Assembly: GCA_947462105.1 (NCBI GenBank)
Contig: CANHNJ010000005.1
Location: 1 to 64,000, forward strand
Direction of reading: 5' to 3'
DNA: 64,000 bases
Source of the DNA: Alphaproteobacteria bacterium
GTDB lineage: Bacteria > Pseudomonadota > Alphaproteobacteria > Micropepsales > Micropepsaceae
Under the pieces are notes generated by a model. That model saw only the letters and a program-made list of their open reading frames with translations. It was not told where the DNA came from and did no database searches. Below are positions 18,520 through 26,691 of the stretch, in pieces; position 1 is the first letter of the stretch, and each line of letters opens with the position of its first letter. A program made the translations under genes and the position numbers.

Positions 18520-19521
18520 ATGTCGCACAAATATCATGTCGCCGGTCTCGGCAACGCCATCGTCGATATCTTCGCCAGCGTCGATGACGCCTTCCTGCTC
18601 GAGCACAAGATCGCCAAGGGCGCGATGACCCTGACCGACGAGTTCCGCGCCTTTGAACTCAACAAGGCGCTGGAGCAGGCGGGCAAGAGCCATGAAGCCG
18701 CCGGTGGCAGCCTTGCCAACAGCATGGCGGGCCTGGCTTCGCTGGGTGCCAAGGGCGTGTATGTCGGCAAGGTGCATGCCGACCGGCTGGGCGCAGTGTT
18801 CTCGTCCAGCATGAAGGCGCTGGGCATCGATTATTCCACGCCGCTGGGCAACAAGGGCGCAGCGACCGCCAGCAGCCTGATCGCGGTGACGCCCGATGGC
18901 CAGCGCAGCATGAATACCTATCTGGGCGCCTGCCGCGAACTGACGCCGGAAGATGTTTTCCCGCACGAGATCGCCGCCGCCGAGATCACCTATATCGAGG
19001 GCTATCTGTGGGACGAGCCCGCCGCCAAGGACGCCTCGCGCAAGGCGATGAAGATTGCCCATGAAGCGGGTTCCAAGATTGCGCTGACCCTGTCGGATTC
19101 CTTCTGTGTCGGCCGCTTCCGCGACGAATTCCTCGACCTGTTCCACAACGAGGTCGATATCCTGTTCGCCAATGAAGACGAGGCCCACGCCCTGTTCCAG
19201 GTGAACAGCTTCGATCAGGTGGTGGAGAAGATGAAGGCCTGGGGCGGCATCGCGGCGCTGACGCGCTCGGAAAAAGGCTGCGTCATTATTCACGGCAGCA
19301 GCGTGCACGAAGTCCCGGCCTCGCCAGTGGCAAAGCTGGTGGACACCACCGGCGCGGGCGACCAGTTCGCGGCGGGCGTGCTCTATGGCCTGACCCACGG
19401 CAAGTCGCTCACCGATTGCGGCAAGCTGGGCTGCCTGGCAGCGGCGGAAGTGATCTCGCACTATGGCGCGCGGCCGGAAGTATCTCTGCGCGAGCTGGCG
19501 ATGAAGACCGGGCTTATTTAG
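18520..19521 (+). CDS. PfkB-family sugar/nucleoside kinase, adenosine-kinase-like
   Basis: Ribokinase-fold kinase of 333 residues. It has the N-terminal GGSLANSMAGLASLG (first PfkB signature), GKVHADRLG, and the C-terminal DTTGAGDQFAAGVLYGL, whose Asp is the catalytic base and whose GAGD forms the anion hole. The N-terminus YHVAGLGNAIVDI and the NE-D-E region resemble bacterial adenosine kinases. The real substrate cannot be told from sequence. Monocistronic, ending at a strong hairpin. Confidence 0.85.
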   Translation: MSHKYHVAGLGNAIVDIFASVDDAFLLEHKIAKGAMTLTDEFRAFELNKALEQAGKSHEAAGGSLANSMAGLASLGAKGVYVGKVHADRLGAVFSSSMKALGIDYSTPLGNKGAATASSLIAVTPDGQRSMNTYLGACRELTPEDVFPHEIAAAEITYIEGYLWDEPAAKDASRKAMKIAHEAGSKIALTLSDSFCVGRFRDEFLDLFHNEVDILFANEDEAHALFQVNSFDQVVEKMKAWGGIAALTRSEKGCVIIHGSSVHEVPASPVAKLVDTTGAGDQFAAGVLYGLTHGKSLTDCGKLGCLAAAEVISHYGARPEVSLRELAMKTGLI

Positions 19522-19529
19522 TAATCGCA

Positions 19530-19567
19530 CGGCCGGACGGAAAAGCGGCCTCCACTTTTCCTGGCCG
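19530..19567. terminator. Hairpin between convergent pfkB-type and yjbQ genes
   Basis: Nested inverted repeat: CGGCC (19530-19534) pairs with GGCCG (19563-19567), and GGAAAAG (19539-19545) with CTTTTCC (19555-19561). There is no long T-run, so it may be a transcript-end stabiliser rather than a strong intrinsic terminator. Confidence 0.45.
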
Positions 19568-19575
19568 ATGCTCCT

Positions 19576-19992
19576 CTAATCGCCGATAATATGCAGCAAC
19601 ACCTCGCGCCGATGCGGCGCGGTGCGATGCTCGAACAGATAAAGTCCCTGCCAGGTGCCCAGCAGCATCTGGCCGCTGCGTACCGGCACGCCGATGGAAA
19701 CCTGGGGCAAGGCGCTCTTGATGTGCGACGGCATGTCGTCGGGGCCTTCGTCATCATGGACATAGTCGAAATCCTGCGGTGCGAAACGGTCAAAGGCGTT
19801 GATCAGATCGCGCTGGACGTTGGGATCGGCATTTTCCTGGATCAGCAGCGAGGCCGAGGTGTGGCGGATGAAACAGGTGAGCAGCCCGTCCGCGATGCCG
19901 CTGGCGCGTACAAAATCTTCAGCTTGTGCCGTGAATTCGTAGAGCCGCGCCGCGCGCGTCTGCACCGACACGGTGTGGAATAGCTGCCTCAT
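19576..19992 (-). CDS. yjbQ: YjbQ (UPF0047) family protein
   Basis: Small beta-barrel protein family; E. coli YjbQ has weak thiamin-phosphate-synthase activity in vitro, true role unknown. The 138 residues begin MRQLFHTVSVQT. The family motif ...CFIRHTSASLLIQENADPNV is followed by HIKSALPQVSIGVPV and a C-terminal HRREVLLHIIGD; conserved His and Glu fit metal binding. ATG at 19992 overlaps the Smr gene stop by 4 nt. Confidence 0.9.
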   Translation of the reverse strand: MRQLFHTVSVQTRAARLYEFTAQAEDFVRASGIADGLLTCFIRHTSASLLIQENADPNVQRDLINAFDRFAPQDFDYVHDDEGPDDMPSHIKSALPQVSIGVPVRSGQMLLGTWQGLYLFEHRTAPHRREVLLHIIGD

Positions 19993-20456
19993 CGGCTCTT
20001 CCGTAGATAAACATAGAGCGCACCACCGCCGCCGTGGCGGACATGGGCGGGCTGCACCCGCGCGATCCATTGCGCCAACCCCGGCTCCGCCAGCCAGCGC
20101 GGCACCATGTCCTTCAGCACGCCATGTGGGCTCTCGGTCCATAGCGCCGCATCGGGGGCGCGCGGATTGCCCTTGCCCGTCACCACCACGATCAGCCGGT
20201 TGCCGCGCTCACGCGCGCCGCGCAGATAATTGGCCAGGGCGCGGTGAGCCGCGTTCTGCGTCATGCCATGCAGGTCGAGCGTCGCGTCCGGCGCGATCAG
20301 GCCGCGATCGAGACGATCCTGGGTGTTGCCATCCAGTCCACCACTGCCGCCGGGCTTTTTTTCGATGCGCGCCACGGCACGCGGCTTGATCGGACGGTTG
20401 AGGCGGAAATCCTCCTCGAACTCCTTGCGCTCATCGCCGGTAACGCTGCGCTTCAT
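19989..20456 (-). CDS. Smr-domain protein
   Basis: The 155 residues have a basic N-terminal part and a C-terminal Smr domain: LDLHGMTQNAAHRALANYL, VVVTGKG, GVLKDMVPRWL and HGGGGALYVYLRK. Smr domains are endonuclease/nucleic-acid-binding modules related to the MutS2 tail; the LDLHG and TGKG motifs are intact. It overlaps mltA by 4 nt and yjbQ by 4 nt. Target nucleic acid unknown. Confidence 0.9.
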   Translation of the reverse strand: MKRSVTGDERKEFEEDFRLNRPIKPRAVARIEKKPGGSGGLDGNTQDRLDRGLIAPDATLDLHGMTQNAAHRALANYLRGARERGNRLIVVVTGKGNPRAPDAALWTESPHGVLKDMVPRWLAEPGLAQWIARVQPAHVRHGGGGALYVYLRKSR

Positions 20457-21661
20457 GGCGTATAGTCGCGCGTTGCCCCGATCCTGGCGGCCAGTTCATT
20501 GGGCAGCAACACGTAAAGCCGCCCCGGCGCATTCATCATTCCGGCACGGCTTTCCGCTTCGTCGCCAAAGCCGAAGAAGATGTCGCCACGCACCGCGCCC
20601 CGGATCGCACCACCCGTGTCCTGCCCGATCAGAAGCGCCTGCACCGGATCACGGCCCTCCGCCACCACGAAGAAGGGTGCGCCCAGCGCGTTTAACCGTG
20701 AATCGATGGCCAGGCTGGCCTTCGGCGTCAGCGCCACGCCCAGCGTGCCGTTGGGGCCGGGCACATCGAGCGCCAGTTCTTCGTGCGCGAAGAAGACATA
20801 GGACTCGTTAGTCTCCATCACCCGCCGTGCCTGTGCCGGGTTGGCTTTCAGCCAGGCGCGGATGGTCTGCAGCGAAACCGTCTCGCGTGTCAGCTGGCCT
20901 TCATTGATAAGCGTTCGGCCGATGGCGGTATAGGCGCGGCCATTGCCGCCAGCATAGGCCAGCCGCACCATGCGCCCGTCCGGCAGGCGGGCGCGGCCCG
21001 AACCCTGGATCTCGAGAAAGAACACCGCCACCGGATCGGCGGCCCAAAGCAGCACCTGCGCCTGCGGCGGCGTCGCATTGATCTGCGCCCGCGTCGCATA
21101 AGGCACAAGCCGGCCATTCTCGACCCGGCCCGCTATGCGTTCGCCCGCATACTTGGCGTTGAAGGCGCCCAGATTCACCTGCACCAGGTCGGTGGGAGGA
21201 CCATAGACCGGCGTCTGGTAGATGCCGCCGCGCGTGGGCGCGGCTTCCAGCAGCGGTTCGTAATAGCCGGTGAAAAGCCCGCCCAGCTCCGTGCCCGTAC
21301 TGATGGCATAGGGGGTAAAGCGGCTCTCGAAAAACGCCCGGGCTTGTGGCGTCGCGTCCGCGCAGACGGCGCTCCAGTCGGCGGCATTGCCCGCATAGCC
21401 GACGCCGCTCAGCGGCGCATCGGCGGCGCGGCGGCTGAGCACGGCGCAGCCACGGCGGAACGCGGCGCGCGCCTCCTCGAGAGTAGAGACGCCCCAGCCC
21501 GGCAAGTCCGTAAAGGCGGCGCGTGTCAGGCGATAGGGTGGTGCCGGCGGCGATGGTGCGGCTGGTATCGGCACGGGGGCGGCTCGCGCGGGCGCGGGCC
21601 GGGGCATGGCGCATCCCGCCAGCAGCAGCGCCAGCAGGGCGACGCCAAGCCGGCGCGTCAC
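20453..21661 (-). CDS. mltA: Membrane-bound lytic murein transglycosylase A
   Basis: Outer-membrane lipoprotein cleaving glycan strands to anhydro-muropeptides, the cargo of AmpG. Lipobox LLAGC has Cys17. A Pro/Ala linker is followed by the MltA domain (LGGLFTGYYEPLLEA) and the 3D domain near the C-terminus (DTGGAIRGAVRGDIFFG) with its Asp residues. The 402 residues are normal. It overlaps the Tim44-like stop and the Smr start by 4 nt each. Confidence 0.94.
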   Translation of the reverse strand: MTRRLGVALLALLLAGCAMPRPAPARAAPVPIPAAPSPPAPPYRLTRAAFTDLPGWGVSTLEEARAAFRRGCAVLSRRAADAPLSGVGYAGNAADWSAVCADATPQARAFFESRFTPYAISTGTELGGLFTGYYEPLLEAAPTRGGIYQTPVYGPPTDLVQVNLGAFNAKYAGERIAGRVENGRLVPYATRAQINATPPQAQVLLWAADPVAVFFLEIQGSGRARLPDGRMVRLAYAGGNGRAYTAIGRTLINEGQLTRETVSLQTIRAWLKANPAQARRVMETNESYVFFAHEELALDVPGPNGTLGVALTPKASLAIDSRLNALGAPFFVVAEGRDPVQALLIGQDTGGAIRGAVRGDIFFGFGDEAESRAGMMNAPGRLYVLLPNELAARIGATRDYTP

Positions 21662-22275
21662 GGCTCTTCGCCCGACGTCGCCACCAGCGTCCAGTTGGGA
21701 TCGGCGGCGCCCACTGCGCGCTGGAAGGTCCAGTGATCCGTGACTTCGTGCTGCGCGCCCACGGCTTCGGCGGTCTCGAAGGCGGCAAGGAACGCCACCG
21801 TGATTTCCATCTGGCTGCCCTGTACCGATGCGCCGGTAATGCGGGCCTCGCGCACGGTGGCAAAATGGAAGCGCGCGGGCGCCGTGCCGCGCCCGGTGAT
21901 GGCGGTCGAGAAACCTTCCAGCACCTCTGGCGACACCAGCGGCTTCAGGGCGTCGCGGTCACCCTTCTCGAAGGCGGTGACGACCAGGCCATAGGCAGAG
22001 CGGGCGCCGTCCAGGAACTTGCCCGCATCGAAAGCCTTGTCGGCCATCTGGATCTCGAACAGGCCGGGGGCGTCGGGAACCTGGGCGGGAGACGGGAGGG
22101 CAGGCGGCGCGGCTTGCGAATCGACAGGTTCCGCCTGGCCGCCGCCCGCCCAGCCCGGCACGCGGGGCGGCGGCTCGACCTCGTTGCGGCGGCCCAGCAC
22201 CATGAAAAGGCGCACAAACACGCCCACCGCGACGGCGGCGGCGACGCCAAGAATGATCAACTGGGTTTCCGACAT
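21658..22275 (-). CDS. Tim44/TimA-domain membrane protein
   Basis: One N-terminal transmembrane helix (QLIILGVAAAVAVGVFVRLFM), a Pro-rich linker, then a Tim44-like domain (residues about 70-200) with FLDGARSAYGLVVTAFEKGD and a C-terminal HWTFQRAV...PNWTLVAT. Alphaproteobacterial TimA is the relative of the mitochondrial import-motor anchor Tim44. The gene leads the leftward run to mltA-smr-yjbQ and is divergent from secB, a classic alphaproteobacterial arrangement. Confidence 0.9.
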   Translation of the reverse strand: MSETQLIILGVAAAVAVGVFVRLFMVLGRRNEVEPPPRVPGWAGGGQAEPVDSQAAPPALPSPAQVPDAPGLFEIQMADKAFDAGKFLDGARSAYGLVVTAFEKGDRDALKPLVSPEVLEGFSTAITGRGTAPARFHFATVREARITGASVQGSQMEITVAFLAAFETAEAVGAQHEVTDHWTFQRAVGAADPNWTLVATSGEEP

Positions 22276-22431
22276 ACACGACCTGAAAGATGCGGGCCCC
22301 TGACCCTAAACTGCCCCTTTGGCGGTGGAAAGCACTCGCTTGGCTTTGCCTTTCCCGGGCCATCCTTGTCAGGCCCGCGCAATCCGTGGTAGCGCCCGGC
22401 CCGCATTTGTGTAAGTGAAGGAAAGAACCCG

Positions 22432-22908
22432 ATGAGCGAAGAAGGCAAGACGCCCGAGACCGGCGAAGCCCAGACTGGGGTCGGCATCGTCGCCCAGTAC
22501 ATCAAGGACCTCTCCTTCGAGAATCCCGGCGCCCCGGCGCTGATGAACCAGGGCCCGCAGATCGACCTGGGCGTGGACCTGCAGGCCCGCCGCGGCGACG
22601 CCGAGCATTACGAAGTCGAGCTCAAGCTGCGCGTCAGCGCCAAGCAGGGCGAAAAGACCGTGTTCCTGATGGAGCTGGCTTATGCCGGCCTGTTCCGTAT
22701 CGTCGGCGTTCCGGAGGCGATGCTGCAGTCCCTGCTGCTGATCCAGGCACCGCACATGCTGTTTCCCTTCGCCCGCCGCATCGTCGCCGATGTGGTGCGG
22801 GACGGTGGCATGCCACCCCTGATGATCGACCCGATCGACTTCGCCGCGCTCTACCAGAGCAAGCTGGCGGCGGGCGGCATCCAGGGCCCGACCGTCGGGA
22901 CTGCGTAA
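22432..22908 (+). CDS. secB: Protein-export chaperone SecB
   Basis: Cytosolic tetrameric chaperone delivering unfolded preproteins to SecA. The 158 residues show QYIKDLSFENPGAP near the N-terminus, YEVELKLRV, FLMELAYAGLFRI and the C-terminal PFARRIVADVVRDGGMPPLMIDPIDF. AAGGA lies 9 nt before the ATG. It is monocistronic, between the divergent Tim44-like gene and the convergent dnaQ. Confidence 0.97.
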   Translation: MSEEGKTPETGEAQTGVGIVAQYIKDLSFENPGAPALMNQGPQIDLGVDLQARRGDAEHYEVELKLRVSAKQGEKTVFLMELAYAGLFRIVGVPEAMLQSLLLIQAPHMLFPFARRIVADVVRDGGMPPLMIDPIDFAALYQSKLAAGGIQGPTVGTA

Positions 22909-22911
22909 AGC

Positions 22912-23601
22912 CTAGATTGATCTGGCCCATACCGGCTTGTCGCCCAGTTCCTTGGCGACAAAGGCGTCGTGGCGCGCCTTTTCGTCTTCGGTGAGCAGCG
23001 AGACCAGCTTCTCCGGGCGCTGCCGCGCCGGGCCAGGCCCTTGCGGCGCGGCGGCAGCGATCTCGGTGGGGGCGAGCGAGAAACCCTTCTGCCGCCCGCC
23101 GATCAGTTCCAGATAGACCTGCGCCGTCAGCTGGCAATCGAGCAGCGCACCATGCTTGGTGCGGGCCGACAGGTCGATGGAGAAGCGCTTGCACAGTTCG
23201 TCGAGCGAATAGCGCACGCCGGGCAGCTTGCGCTTGGCGATCTCGATGGTGTCGATGGCCCGGTGCAGCGGGATGGGCGGGCGGTTCACCCGCGCCAGCT
23301 CGGCATTGATGAACTTGATGTCGAAGCTGGCATTGTGGATCACCAGCGGCGCGTCACCGATGAATTCCAGGAATTCGTCCGCCACGGCGGCGAAGTGTGG
23401 CTTGTCAGCCAGGAATTCGTTTGAAAGTCCATGCACCCGCTGGGACTCGATGGGCACATCGCGCTCGGGGTTCAGATAGAAGCGCAGCTCGTTGCCGGTG
23501 GGAAAATGATCGACCAGTTCGACCAGGCCGATTTCCACGATGCGATGACCATCGCTGGGCTCGAAGCCTGTGGTTTCCGTATCGAAGACGATCTCACGCA
23601 T
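22912..23601 (-). CDS. dnaQ: DNA polymerase III epsilon subunit (3'-5' exonuclease)
   Basis: Proofreading subunit. ExoI motif FDTETTGFEP has the metal-binding Asp/Glu, ExoII is LVIHNASFDIKFIN, and ExoIII includes HGALLDCQLTAQVYLEL. The 229 residues include a C-terminal extension for alpha-subunit binding. Last gene of the leftward ppsR-maf-aroE-coaE-dnaQ operon, overlapping coaE by 8 nt. Confidence 0.96.
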   Translation of the reverse strand: MREIVFDTETTGFEPSDGHRIVEIGLVELVDHFPTGNELRFYLNPERDVPIESQRVHGLSNEFLADKPHFAAVADEFLEFIGDAPLVIHNASFDIKFINAELARVNRPPIPLHRAIDTIEIAKRKLPGVRYSLDELCKRFSIDLSARTKHGALLDCQLTAQVYLELIGGRQKGFSLAPTEIAAAAPQGPGPARQRPEKLVSLLTEDEKARHDAFVAKELGDKPVWARSI

Positions 23602-24193
23602 CAGTAATCTTGCTGCGAATTTGTTGCAGGATCATTTTCACCTGTTCGCGGGCGTGATCCAAGCCCTGGTCGGTCATCACCACATGATCCGCCTGTGCAC
23701 GCTTTTGCGCATCGCTAAGCTGGCGGGCGGTCAGGGCGGTGAACTTCGCCTCCGTCATGCCGGGGCGGGCGAGCACGCGCTGGCGCTGGACATGTGCGGG
23801 GGCCGACGCCACCACAACTGCATCCACCTTCGTGCCGGTTTCCAGCAGCAGGGGAATATCGAACAGCAGGATGGGTGCGGCCGCATGATGTTCCACGAAC
23901 TGCTCGCGCATCTGCAGCACCACGGGATGGATCAGCGCTTCCAGACGCGCCAGCTTTTCCGGCGTCATCTGGGCAGCGATGCGGGCACGGCTGATGCTGC
24001 CTTCGACCACGGCGCCGGGAAACAGCGCTTCGATGTCGCGCTGGACCGCGACGGGATTGGCATAGATGTCATGGACGGCGCGGTCGGCATCGAACACCGG
24101 AATGCCCTGTTCCGCGAAGAGCTGGGCGGTCGTGCTCTTGCCCATGCCCATCGCGCCGGTCAGGCCGATGATGAAAGGCCTAGCGCCGGGCAA
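23594..24193 (-). CDS. coaE: Dephospho-CoA kinase
   Basis: Last step of coenzyme A synthesis. P-loop GLTGAMGMGKSTTAQLF is near residue 10-25, then VFDADRAVHDIY and HPVVLQMREQF, and FDIPLLLETG of the substrate site. The 199 residues match the family. It overlaps aroE by 14 nt. Confidence 0.95.
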   Translation of the reverse strand: MPGARPFIIGLTGAMGMGKSTTAQLFAEQGIPVFDADRAVHDIYANPVAVQRDIEALFPGAVVEGSISRARIAAQMTPEKLARLEALIHPVVLQMREQFVEHHAAAPILLFDIPLLLETGTKVDAVVVASAPAHVQRQRVLARPGMTEAKFTALTARQLSDAQKRAQADHVVMTDQGLDHAREQVKMILQQIRSKITDA

Positions 24194-25019
24194 GGGCGTC
24201 TACCAATGCGGCCCGCAGGCCATCCGTAACCTCTGGACGCACGCCAAAGAACGCCTCGAACGACGGCACGGCCTGGTGCATCAGCATGCCCAGCCCGTCG
24301 ATGGTGAGCAGGCCGCGCGTCTTGGCGTCCTTCAGCAACCGGGTTTCCAGCGGATTGTAGACGATGTCACAGACCGCCGTATCCGGCAGCAGCAACGCCA
24401 GATCGAGGCCAAGCGGCGGATTGCTGCCCATGCCGGCGCTGGTGCTGTTGACCACCAGCGCGGCGTCGAAGGCGACGTCATTCCAGTCGGACAATGGACC
24501 GGCCAGCAATTCTGTTTCCGGCATCTGCGCTGCCAGCATGGTTGCCAGCGCCTGGGCGCGGCCAGGATCGCGGTTGAGGATATGAACTGTCTCCGCGCCA
24601 AGAATGTTCATTGCCAGCACCGCCCCGCGCGCGGCCCCGCCCGCGCCCAGCAGGATCGCGGTCTTGCCCGTCAGTGGGCCGATATTCTCGCGCAGGGATT
24701 CCATCAAGCCATAAAAATCGGTGTTGTGGCCGTGCACGCCATCCTCGCCAAAGACCAGCAGATTGCTGGCGCCAACCAGTTGCGCAGCATCGTCATTGCT
24801 GTCGGCCAGCGCGAAGGCGGCTTCCTTGTGCGGCACCGTGACATTGACGCCGGCAAAGCCTTCGGCGCGAACACGGGCGATCTCGGCGGCAAAAGTCTCT
24901 GGTGTGGCAGGCAGCCGCACCATCTCGCCCACGATGCCCAGCTCCTTCAGCCAGTAGCCATGCAGCACCGGCGAAAGCGAGTGGGCGACGGGCCAGCCGA
25001 TGATGCCTGCGCGTTTCAT
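24180..25019 (-). CDS. aroE: Shikimate dehydrogenase
   Basis: NADPH-dependent enzyme of aromatic amino-acid synthesis. WPVAHSLSPVLHGYWLKELG binds shikimate, NVTVPHKEAAF carries the catalytic Lys, GHNTDFYGL the Asp, LLGAGGAARGAVLA the dinucleotide fold, and VNSTSAGM is conserved. Length 279. It overlaps maf by 4 nt. Confidence 0.96.
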   Translation of the reverse strand: MKRAGIIGWPVAHSLSPVLHGYWLKELGIVGEMVRLPATPETFAAEIARVRAEGFAGVNVTVPHKEAAFALADSNDDAAQLVGASNLLVFGEDGVHGHNTDFYGLMESLRENIGPLTGKTAILLGAGGAARGAVLAMNILGAETVHILNRDPGRAQALATMLAAQMPETELLAGPLSDWNDVAFDAALVVNSTSAGMGSNPPLGLDLALLLPDTAVCDIVYNPLETRLLKDAKTRGLLTIDGLGMLMHQAVPSFEAFFGVRPEVTDGLRAALVDALARR

Positions 25020-25597
25020 GTTTGAAGAACGCCTTGTTCTCGCAAAGCCGCCAGGACGGGAAACAGCGGCAGACCGAGGATGGAGAAGTAATCGCCTTCG
25101 ATCCTATCAAAGAGCTGCGCCCCACGCCCCTCCAGATGATAGCAGCCCACCGATGCGAGAATGGCGGGGCTTTCCGCCGCAAGGTAGGCATCAAGGAAAG
25201 CCGGGCTGAAAGCCCGCATGGTCAGGCGGCCTTCGCCCACATGCGTCCAGACGGTCTGCCCGTCCCGCGCCAGCGAAGCTGCCGAGACGATGCTGTGGGC
25301 CTTGCCCGCCAGCCGCGACAGCAGCGTTTTTGCCGCCGCCACATCCGGGCTCTTGCTCATCAGTTCACCCGCAAAATCCAGCACCGAGTCCCCGCCCAGC
25401 ACCAGCGCGCCGGGATGACGGCGTGAAACAAACTTCGCCTTTTCCTCGGCCAGCAGGCGGGCCACCATCGCTGCCGGTTCGCCAGGCTGCATCAGTGCCG
25501 CTTCGTCGATGTCGGCGGGGTCCTGCGTGAAGGCGATGCCGGCCTCGCGCAGCAGCCGTGCCCGGCTAGCACTGGCCGATGCCAAGATGAGTGTCAC
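25016..25597 (-). CDS. maf: Maf-family nucleoside triphosphate pyrophosphatase
   Basis: House-cleaning NTP pyrophosphatase, in the Maf/YceF/YhdE group, acting on modified or canonical pyrimidine nucleotides. It begins LILASASASRARLLREAGI, has the catalytic LVLGGDSVLDFAG and the C-terminal GCYHLEGRGAQLFDRIEGDYFSILGLPL. The start is GTG at 25597, overlapping the ppsR TGA as GTGA; 193 residues. Confidence 0.94.
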   Translation of the reverse strand: MTLILASASASRARLLREAGIAFTQDPADIDEAALMQPGEPAAMVARLLAEEKAKFVSRRHPGALVLGGDSVLDFAGELMSKSPDVAAAKTLLSRLAGKAHSIVSAASLARDGQTVWTHVGEGRLTMRAFSPAFLDAYLAAESPAILASVGCYHLEGRGAQLFDRIEGDYFSILGLPLFPVLAALREQGVLQT

Positions 25598-26424
25598 GAA
25601 CTCCGTTCCCGCTTTTCGGCCATCAGGTTCATCACGGCGGCCGCCGTTTCCTCGATGGAGCGGCGGGTGACGTCCAGGCTGGGCCAGCCCTGTGCCTCGA
25701 ACAATTGCCGCGTGGTGTTGACCTCGGCCCGGACCTGATCGAGATCGACATAGTCGGTGTCGCGGCCCTCGCCCATCGTGACCAGCCGGTTGCGCCGCAC
25801 CTGCACCAGCCGGTCGGGCGACACCCACAGCCCCACCACCAGCGCCGGCGTTTCCAGCAGGCCCGGCGGCGGCGGCATGCCTGGCACCAACGGCACGTTG
25901 GCGGCGCGGATACCGCGAATGGCGAGATAGACACAGGTGGGGGTCTTGGAGGTGCGGCTGGCACCCGTCAGCACTACTTCCGCACGGTTCAAGCCGTCCA
26001 CGGCCTGGCCATCGTCATGCGCGATGGCGAAATTCATCGTCTCGATGCGTTCGAGATAGCGCTGGTCGACCTGGTGCTGGCGGCCGACCTTGTGGCTTTC
26101 GGTCTTGCCAAAAAAGCGGCCCATCACCTGCAGCGGCGCTTCCAGCACGTCGATGCACTCCGCGCCAATGGTGGCGCAGCGGACCAGCAGTTTCTGGTTG
26201 AGCACGGGCTTGGCCAGAGTGAAGAAGACCAGCCCCGGCATGGTGGCGACCTGGTCCAGCGCCCGGGTCAGCTGGTGTTCGCTGCGCACCAGGGAATAGG
26301 CATGGATCTGGACCTCGACGCTCTCGAACTGGGCCAGGGCCGCGTTCGCCATGGCATTGAGTGTGTCGCCAGTGGAGTCCGAAATCAGGTGGAGATGGAA
26401 TTTTCGATCCACAATCGGTTCCAA
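25594..26424 (-). CDS. ppsR: Pyruvate-phosphate dikinase regulatory kinase/pyrophosphorylase (DUF299)
   Basis: Bifunctional ADP-dependent kinase and phosphate-dependent pyrophosphorylase controlling PPDK or PEP synthase. FHLHLISDSTGDT opens the protein; the P-loop-like VLTGASRTSKTPTCVYLA is diagnostic. The start is taken as TTG at 26424; a GTG four codons downstream (26412) is possible, and neither has a clear ribosome-binding site. It heads ppsR-maf-aroE-coaE-dnaQ. This is the gene called RP001/CC0001 beside the origins of Rickettsia and Caulobacter. Confidence 0.92.
   Translation of the reverse strand: MEPIVDRKFHLHLISDSTGDTLNAMANAALAQFESVEVQIHAYSLVRSEHQLTRALDQVATMPGLVFFTLAKPVLNQKLLVRCATIGAECIDVLEAPLQVMGRFFGKTESHKVGRQHQVDQRYLERIETMNFAIAHDDGQAVDGLNRAEVVLTGASRTSKTPTCVYLAIRGIRAANVPLVPGMPPPPGLLETPALVVGLWVSPDRLVQVRRNRLVTMGEGRDTDYVDLDQVRAEVNTTRQLFEAQGWPSLDVTRRSIEETAAAVMNLMAEKRERSS
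26405..26413 (+). promoter_or_regulatory. DnaA-box-like 9-mer at the ppsR 5' end
   Basis: CGATCCACA matches the DnaA consensus TTATCCACA at 7 of 9 and the Caulobacter G-box TGATCCACA at 8 of 9. It lies inside the first codons of ppsR at the edge of the candidate origin. It is a single motif, so support is weak. Confidence 0.3.
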
Positions 26425-26691
26425 TTCAAGGTCACAAACAGTCCCCAGCGGCCATAGCCCGGCAGGGAAAACCCCGCAAGGGCGGCGGCAAACCCGGCCT
26501 GCCTGTGCGAAGTGGTGAAGCTATGGGCGTGGAATTCCCCCACTGGTGGATGGCGGCTTAACCCAGGGCCAAAACCCAAGCGCTTGAGTCGGTTGGCTGT
26601 TCGGCTTAAGAGGCGCGCTGACCCACGCTTTGGTTCACAACCCACAGCCCTAACAACATCTTCACCATCCTTAGATTCTAGGAGTCTTGTT
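26425..26691. other. Candidate chromosomal replication origin (oriC) between ppsR and hemE
   Basis: This 267-bp gap lies between divergent ppsR and hemE, exactly the site of the Caulobacter Cori and the inferred Rickettsia origin. It contains weak DnaA-box-like 9-mers (TGGTTCACA and CAACCCACA, each 6 of 9, near 26631-26647), two GGCTTAA motifs with TTAA at 26558 and 26606 (possible CtrA half-sites), and three GANTC sites (26586, 26674, 26682) for CcrM-type methylation. No strong AT-rich unwinding element is obvious. The call rests mainly on synteny and on the nearby parAB/parS. Confidence 0.5.

Noticed and set aside
18409-19530. Upstream continuation of the minus-strand lipoprotein frame through the PfkB-type gene
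   Set aside because: Only the segment below 18408 has a lipoprotein signal; the rest is antisense to the kinase.
26512-26691. N-terminal extension of HemE into the intergenic region
   Set aside because: No similarity to HemE, and a good ribosome-binding site supports TTG at 26692.
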